Assembly: GCF_000231035.2 (NCBI RefSeq)
Contig: NZ_KI912259.1
Span: 122,274 to 154,796, forward strand
Direction: 5' to 3'
DNA: 32,523 nucleotides
Source: Saccharomonospora iraqiensis subsp. paurometabolica YIM 90007
GTDB lineage: Bacteria; Actinomycetota; Actinomycetes; Mycobacteriales; Pseudonocardiaceae
Shown: positions 7,518 to 14,810 of the stretch, one piece after another
How the letters are laid out: every line of letters begins with the position of its first letter
How positions within the stretch are numbered: position 1 is the stretch's first letter
The notes under the pieces: generated by a model
Database searches by the model: none
Seen by the model: the letters and a program-made list of their open reading frames with translations, nothing else
What the model was told of the DNA's origin: nothing
Made by a program: the position numbers and the translations under genes

Positions 7518-8714
7518 GTGAGTAGCGAGAACTACGAATCACTGGGACTGGCGCCCAAGCCGATCCGCCCGCACATTCTCGCCGCCGCGACGGTCGTGTT
7601 CGGCGACGACTACTACAACGGAAAGCGGGAGACGATCAATCTCTCGGGCTTCGTTCAGATGAACAAGTGGCCGATGGAGGGCTTCGAGCATCGGGTCGAC
7701 GAGCGCGGATACGCGGAGTTCGACACCGAGCTGATCAGTGCCCCCGAGGTCGGTATCAAGGGGTACAGCTACGAGCTGAACGACCGGATCCAGATCCTGT
7801 CCAACCCGAAACTGCCGAACACCGGACACGTCAAGCAGATCGCGCCCGGCAAGAACTTCCCGGCAGAGTTCCACATCCGCCGCTTCGGTATCCTGGAGAC
7901 CAGCACCATGCGGCTGGTCCACCGCAACGTCATCCCGATCTACGGCATCGTCGACGACGTCCCGCCGTTCAAGAAGCCGCTGAGCAGCCCCTACCTCGGC
8001 TACCCGCGCGGTGACCACGACCAGGAGCTGGTGCAGGCGCCGAACGTGGTCCGTGGTACGGAGCTGCCGGAAGCCTGGTATCCGTCCGACGACGAGAACA
8101 ACCCGATCGGTATCACGCCGACGGTGTTCTTCGCCGCCGCGCCGGCCGCCTGCATGTCCATGCTGGCCGACCCGTCGATGATCATGCAGGTGTCGATGGA
8201 GGGCGAGCTGAGCCTCGAAGTCGACGGGCGCACGGTCACCGTCGACATGGCCGGTGACCACTCCCTCGCCGCCGGCGCGGAGGTGCTGCTGTACGGTCCG
8301 GAGAAGCACGACGAGGGCGCCGGGGTCCTGGCGCAGCTCGCCCGTGTCGCGATGGTCGGCGAGTGCCCCGAGTTGGGCGGCCGGGTCATGCTCCGGGCGA
8401 GCTGGGCACGCCCCTCGGGTGGCTCGGTGGGTGACGGGACCGAGGACAGCCTCAGCCGGGTGCGGTTCCCGAGCGATCTGCACTTCGACGCGCAGTTCGA
8501 GATCGTCACGCCGCACGGGAACCTCTACGCCACCAACCCGGTGCACATCGCGGGTCGTCTGAACGACCTCGACCCGCAGGGCACCGACCTGGCGATGCAG
8601 GGGCCGGACGCCGCGCTGGTGACCGAGAACGACACGGTCAAGGCGCGGCTGACCGGTGCCAAGCTCGCGATGCGGGAGTCGATCGTCGGCGAGCACGCCG
8701 CGGTCAACGTCTGA
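7518..8714 (+). CDS. Unrecognised 398-aa protein, probably highly expressed
   Basis: I do not recognise the family. The protein starts at GTG 7518 behind a perfect GGAGG; an upstream in-frame TTG (7479) lacks a comparable site. It is soluble, acidic and without signal peptide, membrane segment or Cys-rich motif. The first half holds blocks such as GYSYELNDRIQIL, FHIRRFGILETSTMRLVHRN and VIPIYGIVDD; the middle has SMEGELSLEVDGRTVTV, which reads like beta strands. The C-terminal third contains HFDAQFEIVTPHGNLYATNPVHI. The overall impression is an all-beta protein. It has its own leader and is followed by a strong hairpin, unlike its tightly coupled neighbours. This suggests a need for higher amounts, as for a structural, carrier or binding protein. 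Confidence 0.8.
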   Translation: MSSENYESLGLAPKPIRPHILAAATVVFGDDYYNGKRETINLSGFVQMNKWPMEGFEHRVDERGYAEFDTELISAPEVGIKGYSYELNDRIQILSNPKLPNTGHVKQIAPGKNFPAEFHIRRFGILETSTMRLVHRNVIPIYGIVDDVPPFKKPLSSPYLGYPRGDHDQELVQAPNVVRGTELPEAWYPSDDENNPIGITPTVFFAAAPAACMSMLADPSMIMQVSMEGELSLEVDGRTVTVDMAGDHSLAAGAEVLLYGPEKHDEGAGVLAQLARVAMVGECPELGGRVMLRASWARPSGGSVGDGTEDSLSRVRFPSDLHFDAQFEIVTPHGNLYATNPVHIAGRLNDLDPQGTDLAMQGPDAALVTENDTVKARLTGAKLAMRESIVGEHAAVNV

Positions 8715-8730
8715 GTCGCGACCGCACGCT

Positions 8731-8766
8731 CCGCCCGGGACACGGCGCAGGCCGGGTCCCGGGCGG
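8731..8766 (+). terminator. Strong hairpin after the 398-aa gene
   Basis: CCGCCCGGGAC at 8731-8741 is the exact reverse complement of GTCCCGGGCGG at 8756-8766, giving an 11-bp stem with a 14-base loop, 17 bases after the stop codon. There is no clear U-tract behind it. It may act as a partial terminator or as a 3' stabiliser, lowering expression of the downstream methyltransferase genes relative to the gene before it. Confidence 0.6.
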
Positions 8767-8815
8767 TCGTCACGGTTGTACTCCCTCGCTCCGACGGCCG
8801 CCGAAATGAGGCACT

Positions 8816-9709
8816 GTGAACCCACGCACGCTGCTGATGCACCAGATCATGCTGTCCGACCGCACCAGGCTGGCGGCCTACGACGAGGCACTCGCCGCCA
8901 CCGTGCGGCCCGGTGACGTCGTGGCCGACGTCGGGGCCGGAACCCTGGTCTTGGGGCTCATGGCATTGCGGCACGGCGCCGGACACGTCTACGCGATCGA
9001 GGGTGACCCGGAGACCGCGGAACTGGCCACCCGGATCGCGCGGGACAACGACGTCGCCGACCGGGTGACGGTCGTCCAGGGCGACGCCCGGGTGGCCAGA
9101 CTCGAACGGAAGGCCGACGTGGTGGTCGCCGAGCTGATGGGCAACCTCGGCCCGGAAGAGGAGATGGTCGAGATCCTGGCCGCCTTCACGCGGCGCAATC
9201 TCGCTCCGGGCGGTCGCATCGTGCCCGAACGGCTCCGAACGATGCTCGCTCCTGTCGAGTTCGACGGCGAGGGTTGGGGCGTGTGGTCACAGCCGGTGCA
9301 CGGACTGCGCTTCAGCGCGGTGATGGATTACGTCGCCTCCGCTGCCCAACTGCACTTTTTCCAGCGTACGCCGTGGGTGCTCGGCGATCCCGCGGTCGTG
9401 GCGGACGCCCGCCTCGCCGAGCGCGCGCGCCCGCTCGGCGGAGAGCATCACGTGGAGGTCCGAACCGGCGGCACGTTGCACGCGGTCGTCGGCTCCTTCC
9501 AGGCCGTCCTCGCGCCCGGTGTCGAACTGGCGAACTTCCCCGGCTATCCCGGTTGCAACTGGGCGTGCTGGGTGTGGCCGGTCCGGCACATCGAGGTCGC
9601 TGCCGGGGACACCCTGAAGATGGCTCTGCGGCCTCCCCGGGACTCGGCCCGGCTGGCCGAGAACTGGACCATGGACGTCGGACTCGCCAGGGAGTCGGTG
9701 CGGTCGTGA
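8816..9709 (+). CDS. PRMT-like class I SAM methyltransferase
   Basis: A 297-aa protein from GTG 8816, with GAGG four bases before it. The N-terminal segment MLSDRTRLAAYDEAL followed by VVADVGAGTLVLGL (about 36-48) and HVYAIEGDPE (acidic residue E62 at the end of strand 2) copies the layout of protein arginine methyltransferases. The segment VVAELMGNLGPEEEM resembles the PRMT double-E loop (E-x-M-G...E). A C-terminal beta-rich part follows, as in PRMTs. True PRMTs methylate protein arginine; bacterial relatives in natural-product clusters may act on small guanidino or amino substrates. Its stop overlaps the start of the second propeller gene (GTGA). The substrate is open. Confidence 0.82.
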   Translation: MNPRTLLMHQIMLSDRTRLAAYDEALAATVRPGDVVADVGAGTLVLGLMALRHGAGHVYAIEGDPETAELATRIARDNDVADRVTVVQGDARVARLERKADVVVAELMGNLGPEEEMVEILAAFTRRNLAPGGRIVPERLRTMLAPVEFDGEGWGVWSQPVHGLRFSAVMDYVASAAQLHFFQRTPWVLGDPAVVADARLAERARPLGGEHHVEVRTGGTLHAVVGSFQAVLAPGVELANFPGYPGCNWACWVWPVRHIEVAAGDTLKMALRPPRDSARLAENWTMDVGLARESVRS

Positions 9710-10359
9710 CCATCTGCGCAGGTATCGTTCGTGATCTCCCCATTCGTGCGCTCGACCTCTGCGGGGTCACCTGGAACGGGGAGTCGTTGTACTTCGCCGA
9801 GGTCTTCTCCAAGCAGATCTGCGCGATCGACCCGAACAGCGGGGAAGTCGTGCAGCGGCTCCCGTGCCCGGACGTCGCGGGCGACGTCACCACACTGCGC
9901 GGGGCGCTACTGCAGGTCGTCGGTGCGGACCGGAACCTGCGTCTGCTCGATCCCGCCAGCGGCGACGAGATGGACGAGTGGCCCAATCCGCGACCCGGGC
10001 ACGAGATCTCCGGTCTGGAGGCGTGCCGGGACGGCGTGTGGGTCGGCTACGCGGATCTCAGCCTGGTCGAGCTGCGTGATCCGGACCAGTTCCGATTGCT
10101 CGACTGCGTCGACGTCGGTCACCCGGTGGCGGGCGTGACGGTGTCCGACGGCTTCCTGGTGCATACCGACCGGGAGGCCGCCCGGGTCCGATTGACGGAC
10201 CTGGCGAGCAGGCGGCAACGCCTGCCGGTCATGGTCTGGGGCAGGCCCAGGGCGACCACCTGGGACGGCCGATTGTTCTGGTACTGCGACCACGCGACCC
10301 TACAGCTTCGCGCGATCGAACTGCCGGGTATCACGACGTCCGGGGGTGGGGCGGCATGA
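9706..10359 (+). CDS. Short beta-propeller-like protein, copy 2
   Basis: A 217-aa protein, nearly the same length as the product at 5502 and alignable along its length: LCGVTWNGESLYFAEV here against LCGLTWDGSHLWHSDQ there, then ICAIDPNSGEVVQRLPCP against VYALDPGDGTVLRRLSCP, and LFWYCDHATLQLRAIELP against LWYCDFPGRSLRAIAPL near the end. The two are paralogues from a duplication, now diverged. No signal peptide is seen. It is coupled at both ends, by GTGA to the methyltransferase and by ATGA to the kinase. The two copies may form a heteromer completing a full propeller; that is inference. Confidence 0.8.
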   Translation: MTICAGIVRDLPIRALDLCGVTWNGESLYFAEVFSKQICAIDPNSGEVVQRLPCPDVAGDVTTLRGALLQVVGADRNLRLLDPASGDEMDEWPNPRPGHEISGLEACRDGVWVGYADLSLVELRDPDQFRLLDCVDVGHPVAGVTVSDGFLVHTDREAARVRLTDLASRRQRLPVMVWGRPRATTWDGRLFWYCDHATLQLRAIELPGITTSGGGAA

Positions 10360-11681
10360 CCGGAACCGGGCGCGGCGGTGCCCTTCGGCGGGCGGTGCGC
10401 GACGGCCTGCGGGCGGCGCAGGTGGCCCTGGTCATCGGCCGGGTGCTCGGGCCCGCCGCGGCGACCGCGCTCGGCCACCGGATCGTCGGACAGCGCCGGA
10501 AGGCCGCGCACGTGCTGTATCTGGCCACCCCGACGCTGCTCACCCGGCTCGGCCCGACGTTCGTCAAGGCGGGGCAGGTGCTCGCCACGCGCCGCGATGT
10601 CCTGCCTGCCGAGTTGTGTGACGAGCTGGCGGCCCTGCACGACGATGTTCCCGCGATCCCGTCCACCGACACCACCGGTGCGCTGCGTGAAGCCTACGGC
10701 GACGATCTCGACACGCTGTTCGCCGACATCGAGCGCACCCCGGTCGCGGCCGGGAGCATAGCCGGTGTGCACCGAGCGCGGGATACGGAGGGCCGCACGG
10801 TCGCGCTCAAGATCCGAAGGCCGGGCATCGCCCGGCTGATGGACCGTGACCTGCGGCTGATCCGGCGCGGCGCGGCACTGGCGGCCCGCCTGCCCGCGTT
10901 CGCGGGACTCCCGGTCACCGAGATCGTCGGCAACATGTGCGACGCGGTCGCCGGCCAGGTGGATTTCCGAGCCGAGGCCGATGCGCTGGAGCGGATGCGG
11001 CGCAATCTCTCCGGAGTGGCCAGGGTGTGGGTCCCCGCGGTGCGCCGGGACCTGTGCCGGGACACCGTGCTCGCGATGGAGTTCATCGAGGGCCTCGACG
11101 GCTCCGCCCACACCGTCGCGCCGGTGCTGCGCAAGAAGTTCGCCGAATCGGCGCTGATCTCGATCTACCGGATGCTGTTCGTGGACGGCTTCGTGCACTG
11201 CGACCTGCATCCGGGCAACCTGAATTTCACTCGGAGCGGCCAGGTCGTCGTGCTGGATGCCGGATTCAGTATCCAGCTCTCCGACCGGCTGCGGCGGCTG
11301 TTCGCCGAGTTCTTCCTGAACATGGCGGTGGGGCGCGGACGACGGTGCGCGGAGATCGTTGTGGAGAGCGCGGCCGGGGTCGGTCGGGACGCCGACGTCG
11401 AGGGTTTCCTGGACCGGATGACGGACCTGGTCCGGCGCAACCACGGCCTGCCCGCGCGCGAGTTCAGCCTGGTGGGTTTCGCCACCGAGATGTTCGAACT
11501 GCAGCGTGCGCACGGGGTACACGCCGCTCCCGAACTGATCTTCCCGTTGCTGTCGTTGTTGGTCATCGAGGGCGCGATCCGCGAGCTGCATCCGGACATC
11601 GACTTCCAGGAGACCGCGAAACCCGTGATCAACCGCGGTCTGTGGGGGACGCCGCAGACCGCGGCCGGCCGATCGTGGTGA
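10356..11681 (+). CDS. ABC1/UbiB/AarF-type atypical kinase
   Basis: A 441-aa protein. The hallmark KxGQ motif is at residues 71-74 (FVKAGQVLATRRDVLP). An Ala-rich nucleotide loop follows (VAAGSIAGVHRA, about 130-141), with the ATP Lys K152 (VALKIRRPG), the catalytic segment FVHCDLHPGN (D283, N288) and the metal Asp D301. The last motif reads VLDAGFS where the family normally has LDFG. UbiB-family proteins support quinone and other lipid biosynthesis as ATPases; a copy tied by ATGA overlap to a biosynthetic operon is unusual. No clear C-terminal membrane helices are seen, although FPLLSLLVIEGAI is hydrophobic. It is the last gene of the rightward operon. Confidence 0.88.
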   Translation: MTGTGRGGALRRAVRDGLRAAQVALVIGRVLGPAAATALGHRIVGQRRKAAHVLYLATPTLLTRLGPTFVKAGQVLATRRDVLPAELCDELAALHDDVPAIPSTDTTGALREAYGDDLDTLFADIERTPVAAGSIAGVHRARDTEGRTVALKIRRPGIARLMDRDLRLIRRGAALAARLPAFAGLPVTEIVGNMCDAVAGQVDFRAEADALERMRRNLSGVARVWVPAVRRDLCRDTVLAMEFIEGLDGSAHTVAPVLRKKFAESALISIYRMLFVDGFVHCDLHPGNLNFTRSGQVVVLDAGFSIQLSDRLRRLFAEFFLNMAVGRGRRCAEIVVESAAGVGRDADVEGFLDRMTDLVRRNHGLPAREFSLVGFATEMFELQRAHGVHAAPELIFPLLSLLVIEGAIRELHPDIDFQETAKPVINRGLWGTPQTAAGRSW

Positions 11682-11701
11682 CTTCCGCGCAGCGAGGGCG
11701 C

Positions 11702-11721
11702 ACCCGGTAACTCCGGCGGGT
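11702..11721. terminator. Weak hairpin between convergent genes
   Basis: ACCCG at 11702-11706 pairs with CGGGT at 11717-11721, in the 53-bp gap between the convergent kinase and homocysteine methyltransferase genes. The stem is short and lacks a T-run in either direction. The position is right for a bidirectional terminator, but the support is slight. Confidence 0.3.
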
Positions 11722-11734
11722 CAGGTCTGGTCCG

Positions 11735-12652
11735 TCACGCGCCCGCCGCGGCCGGGTGGTGCCTCGAGTCCGTGAATCGGGCGGCGAGCGCCGCCACGTG
11801 CTCCGCCGTCGAGCCGCAACAGCCCCCGACCGCGGCGAGTCCGACCTCGTCGTGCCAGTCGGCGACGGCGTCGGCCAGTTCCTCGGGACCGACGGCGACC
11901 GGCAGTGGTCCGTCGGCGCACGTGCCGGTGCGGTCCTCCACGTTCGGCTGCGCGAGGAGTGCGCCGTCGTGCACCTCGCGCAACGTGCGCAGCGCCGGAC
12001 CCGTGCGCGCCGGGGCGGTGCAGTTCACGCCGAGCACCGTCGCGCCGAGCGCGGCTACCGCGCGGCCTGCCGCCGCGACCGGCTCGCCGGACAGTAACCG
12101 GGAGTCGTCCCCGCAGACGAACGACACCCAGGGGTCCAGCCCCGCCGCGAGCACCTCCTCGGTGGCGATCGCGGCTTCCCGCACCGTGTTCATCGTCTCG
12201 ACGAGTACCAGGTCCACTCCGGCCCGGGACAGCTCCACGGCGAGCCAGCGGTGCTCCTCGCGGAGTTCGTCGTCCTCCGGGACGAGATCGGGCCGGTAGG
12301 CGTCGGCCGCCGGGCCGACCGAACCCGCGACCCGTGTCCGCGGCCCGGCCGCGCGCCGGGCGACTCCCACGCCGGCGTGCACCATCCAGGCGTAACCGGA
12401 GCCGGGGTCCAGATCGACCCCGCGCAGTGTGCGGAGATTGCACCGGAAGGTGTTCGCCGCCACGATCTCGGCCCCCGCATGGAGGTGCGCCGCGTGCACC
12501 CGGCGGACGAGTTCCCGGCGTGGCCCCGCGAGCAGGCTCTTCGCCGACCACCACGGTGCGATGACCGGTTCTCCCTCGTTCTCGAGTCCGGTGGACACGC
12601 CGCCGTCGAGGAGGGTCGGGCGGGTGCCGTGGATCCGGCCGGAAGTGCTCAT
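11735..12652 (-). CDS. Homocysteine S-methyltransferase
   Basis: A 305-aa protein from ATG 12652 behind GGGGAGGA. The N-terminal LLDGGVSTGLE and the zinc ligands GVNCTAP (C211) and GGCCGS (C278, C279) are diagnostic of the MmuM/BHMT homocysteine methyltransferase TIM barrel. Length is normal. It transfers a methyl group from a donor such as S-methylmethionine to homocysteine to give methionine, and so can help recycle the SAM cycle. It lies 54 bp after an HxlR-type regulator gene on the same strand and is probably cotranscribed. With several SAM methyltransferases nearby, a methyl-supply role is plausible but not shown. Confidence 0.9.
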   Translation of the reverse strand: MSTSGRIHGTRPTLLDGGVSTGLENEGEPVIAPWWSAKSLLAGPRRELVRRVHAAHLHAGAEIVAANTFRCNLRTLRGVDLDPGSGYAWMVHAGVGVARRAAGPRTRVAGSVGPAADAYRPDLVPEDDELREEHRWLAVELSRAGVDLVLVETMNTVREAAIATEEVLAAGLDPWVSFVCGDDSRLLSGEPVAAAGRAVAALGATVLGVNCTAPARTGPALRTLREVHDGALLAQPNVEDRTGTCADGPLPVAVGPEELADAVADWHDEVGLAAVGGCCGSTAEHVAALAARFTDSRHHPAAAGA

Positions 12653-12706
12653 GAACGTCCTCCCCGAGGGGTCTCCGGTGTGGCGGTCCGCGGTGGGCGA
12701 GGGCCG

Positions 12707-13357
12707 TCAGGCCAATTGCAGCAACCTGGTGCAGCGGTGCACGGCGTCGGGCTCGCCCTCGATCTTGATCGCGCCGGTGGCGATGGCGTCGAACGGTGAG
12801 GTCATCCGGGCGCCGATCCGGACGAACATCTCGGAATCGCTGTGGATCACGATCGCGGGATGGGCGGCGGGGCCGCGCTCGAACCGGACCGTCCCTTCGG
12901 TGACCCGGATGGTGAAGACCTCCTCGTCGACCCGGAACTCGTACTCTTCGTCGACCTCCGGGGCGTTGCTTCGATCGGTCATCGCCTGCACCGCCAGGAA
13001 ACCCCAGGCGGCACGGGTGGCGCCGGCCGTGTCGGCATTGGTGAGGAACTGCATGCCCCACTGCGCCAGTGCGAGAATCGGGGCGCGGAGCTCCTCGCCG
13101 ACGTCGGTGAGGCGGTAGAGTCGGCCGCGGCCGTCGCCGGGAACGGTCGCGTGCTCGACCACCCCTGCCGCGGTCAGGCTCCGCAGACGCTCGGAGAGCA
13201 GGTTGGGGCCGATCCCGGGCAGGTTCTCGGACAGCTCGTTGAACCGGGCAGGGCCGATCAGCAGTTCCCGGATCACGAGCAGCGTCCAGCGTTCGCCGAT
13301 CACCGTCATCGCCGAGGCCAGACCACAGAACTGTCCGTAGGCTCGCTTCTTCGTCAT
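12707..13357 (-). CDS. HxlR-family winged-helix regulator with SCP2-like C-terminal domain
   Basis: A 216-aa protein. The N-terminal half (about 8-100) is a MarR/HxlR winged helix: FCGLASAMTVIGERWTLLVIRELLIGPARFNEL, then LLSERLRSLTAAGVV. The C-terminal half (about 125-215) has the SCP2/sterol-carrier look: FRVDEEVFTIRVTEGTVRFERG, ending in FDAIATGAIKIEGEPDAV. Such fusions occur in actinobacteria and probably sense a hydrophobic ligand. The ATG at 13357 has GGGGAG seven bases upstream. It is divergent from the DUF899 gene across a region with repeated TCAGTCAC motifs, which may be its operator, and lies upstream of homocysteine methyltransferase. Confidence 0.85.
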   Translation of the reverse strand: MTKKRAYGQFCGLASAMTVIGERWTLLVIRELLIGPARFNELSENLPGIGPNLLSERLRSLTAAGVVEHATVPGDGRGRLYRLTDVGEELRAPILALAQWGMQFLTNADTAGATRAAWGFLAVQAMTDRSNAPEVDEEYEFRVDEEVFTIRVTEGTVRFERGPAAHPAIVIHSDSEMFVRIGARMTSPFDAIATGAIKIEGEPDAVHRCTRLLQLA

Positions 13358-13397
13358 TCGTGCTGCTCCCCGTGTGGAACTGCGTGCGAGTTGAGCT

Positions 13398-13466
13398 TGT
13401 CAGTCACTGTTGCGCGTGTCAGTCACTGCCGTCCGATCGTGGGTCCGATCGGTGCTGCTCAGTCAC
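13398..13466. promoter_or_regulatory. Repeated TCAGTCAC motifs, candidate operator
   Basis: TGTCAGTCACTG occurs at 13398-13409 and again at 13417-13428, 19 bp apart (about two helical turns). A third shorter copy, TCAGTCAC, is at 13459-13466. Palindromic CCGATCG/CCGATCGG sequences lie between the second and third copies. The block sits 41 bp upstream of the HxlR-SCP2 gene and in front of the divergent DUF899 gene. Spacing and position suggest regulator binding sites, possibly autoregulatory. Confidence 0.5.
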
Positions 13467-13587
13467 ACCGGGCCCGAGGGTCGGTAGCGGGACCATGACC
13501 AGTGTACGGTATCTTTGCTATAAAGTCGCGTACCGGTATTCCGGAGCGGTACGGGTAACCGTGTGGCGCAGAGCAGGGAGGTCGCCG

Positions 13588-14322
13588 ATGGCGGACGGTG
13601 TGGACGGGTTTGTCGCCGAGATCGACACTCTGGGGCCGGGTGCGGAGATCCCCGCGGACGTGCTGGTGCCGCCGCACGCCGATGACCGATACCGCGCCGC
13701 CCGGATCGAGTTGCTGCACCGGGAGCGGGCCCTGCGGGAGCAGGCTGAGGAGGTGGCGGCCGCGCGGCGCGCGCTCCCGCCCGGTCCGCTGCTCGACGAC
13801 TACCGGTTCGAGGAGCAAACCCGTGACGGCACACGCCGGACGCCACGACTGGTCGACCTTTTCGGCAATCACGAGACGCTCGTGCTCTATCACCTGATGT
13901 ACCCCGAAGGGGCTGCCGAGGCGTGCCCGATGTGCTCGATGTGGGTCGACGGACTGCAGGGCGTCCACTCCCATCTGGCGCAGCACACCGCGCTCGCGGT
14001 CGTGGCCGCCGCGGAACCGGCCGACCTTCGGGCGTGGGGCGAGGCCCGGGGATGGCACGATCTGCGTCTGGTCTCTTGTGGCGGGACCACGTTCAACCGC
14101 GATCTCGGTGCGGAGACGGACGCGAACGCTCCTCGGCCCGCGTTTTCGGTGCTGCGCAGGGAAGGGGGTGACGTGCGGTTCTTCTACACCATGCACGCCA
14201 GCTTCCCGCCCGACGGCGCGGAGCGCGGTATCGACCTGCTGTCGCCCGTGTGGCAGGTGTTGGATCTGCTTCCCCAGGGGCGCGGCGGCTGGTACGCGAG
14301 CAACGATTACGTGCTCGACTGA
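13588..14322 (+). CDS. DUF899 family thioredoxin-like protein
   Basis: A 244-aa protein from ATG 13588 with GGGAGG six bases upstream, which decides against the much earlier in-frame start. A helical N-terminal half (ELLHRERALREQAEEVAAARRALP) is followed by the family signature YRFEEQTRDG...LVDLFGNHETLVLYHLMYPEG and the redox motif CPMC (C113, C116) in ACPMCSMWVDGL. The C-terminal part VFYxxxxS-like segment reads FFYTMHASFPPDG and ends WYASNDYVLD. The biochemical role of DUF899 is not established; a peroxiredoxin-like or dithiol function is likely. The upstream stretch TTGCTATAAAG (about 13516-13526) is AT-rich and may belong to its promoter. Confidence 0.88.
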   Translation: MADGVDGFVAEIDTLGPGAEIPADVLVPPHADDRYRAARIELLHRERALREQAEEVAAARRALPPGPLLDDYRFEEQTRDGTRRTPRLVDLFGNHETLVLYHLMYPEGAAEACPMCSMWVDGLQGVHSHLAQHTALAVVAAAEPADLRAWGEARGWHDLRLVSCGGTTFNRDLGAETDANAPRPAFSVLRREGGDVRFFYTMHASFPPDGAERGIDLLSPVWQVLDLLPQGRGGWYASNDYVLD

Positions 14323-14660
14323 CCCGGGAGGTCCTCGGCGGCCTGCTCGGGGGTCCGACGCAGCTCCTCGCCGAGAGCGGACAGCGGTTCGTCCCACAGC
14401 GCCCGGTACCGGTCCAGCCAAGCGCCGATCTCCCGCAGCGGGCCGGGAACGATGCGGTAGAGGCGGCGGGACCCCTCCGGTCGCATGGCGACGAACCCGT
14501 TGTCGCGGAGCACCTTGAGGTGCTGGGAGACACCGGGCTGGGAAAGCCGGAACTCGTCCCCGACGATTCGTCCGATCTCGCCCGCGGAGATCTCACCATC
14601 AGCCAGGATCTCGATAATACGACGACGTACCGGATCGCTGATGACCTGCAGCCGGTGCAC
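14307..14660 (-). CDS. ArsR-family winged-helix repressor
   Basis: A 117-aa protein: VISDPVRRRIIEILADGEISAGEIG, then LSQPGVSQHLKVLRDNGFVAMRPEGSRRLYRIVP is the ArsR/SmtB-type winged helix with recognition helix SQPGVSQHLK. No metal-binding CxC motif is seen, so it is more likely of the SdpR/YczG-like non-metal subgroup. The only in-frame start is GTG 14660, which lacks a Shine-Dalgarno sequence, so a leaderless mRNA or a rare start is possible. Its 3' end overlaps the convergent DUF899 gene by 16 bases. It is divergent from the TylF-like methyltransferase gene and probably represses it and itself. Confidence 0.82.
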   Translation of the reverse strand: MHRLQVISDPVRRRIIEILADGEISAGEIGRIVGDEFRLSQPGVSQHLKVLRDNGFVAMRPEGSRRLYRIVPGPLREIGAWLDRYRALWDEPLSALGEELRRTPEQAAEDLPGQSST

Positions 14661-14691
14661 ATGATCATCATGCGCCAGGCCGAGATATGAG

Positions 14692-14701
14692 TCAACGTTG
14701 A
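14692..14701. promoter_or_regulatory. Palindrome TCAACGTTGA, candidate ArsR operator
   Basis: A perfect 10-bp palindrome lies 32 bp upstream of the ArsR start and about 110 bp before the divergent methyltransferase gene. Its right half supplies TTGATA, a reasonable -35 for the rightward promoter. ArsR-family repressors bind such short inverted repeats over promoters. Confidence 0.4.
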
Positions 14702-14810
14702 TAGGCGCAGTGGATCATCGATTTGGTAGTCTCGGGCCTGGTGTGGCACCCCCACTCGGCACAGCGTCCGGCGTGCCGACTGATGCTCCGCACGACCGAG
14801 AGAGGACGTC

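Noticed and set aside
10119-11591. 490-aa reverse ORF antisense to the ABC1 kinase gene
   Set aside because: The forward frame carries all ABC1 motifs. The reverse frame is a His/Gln/Arg-rich shadow without domain or RBS.
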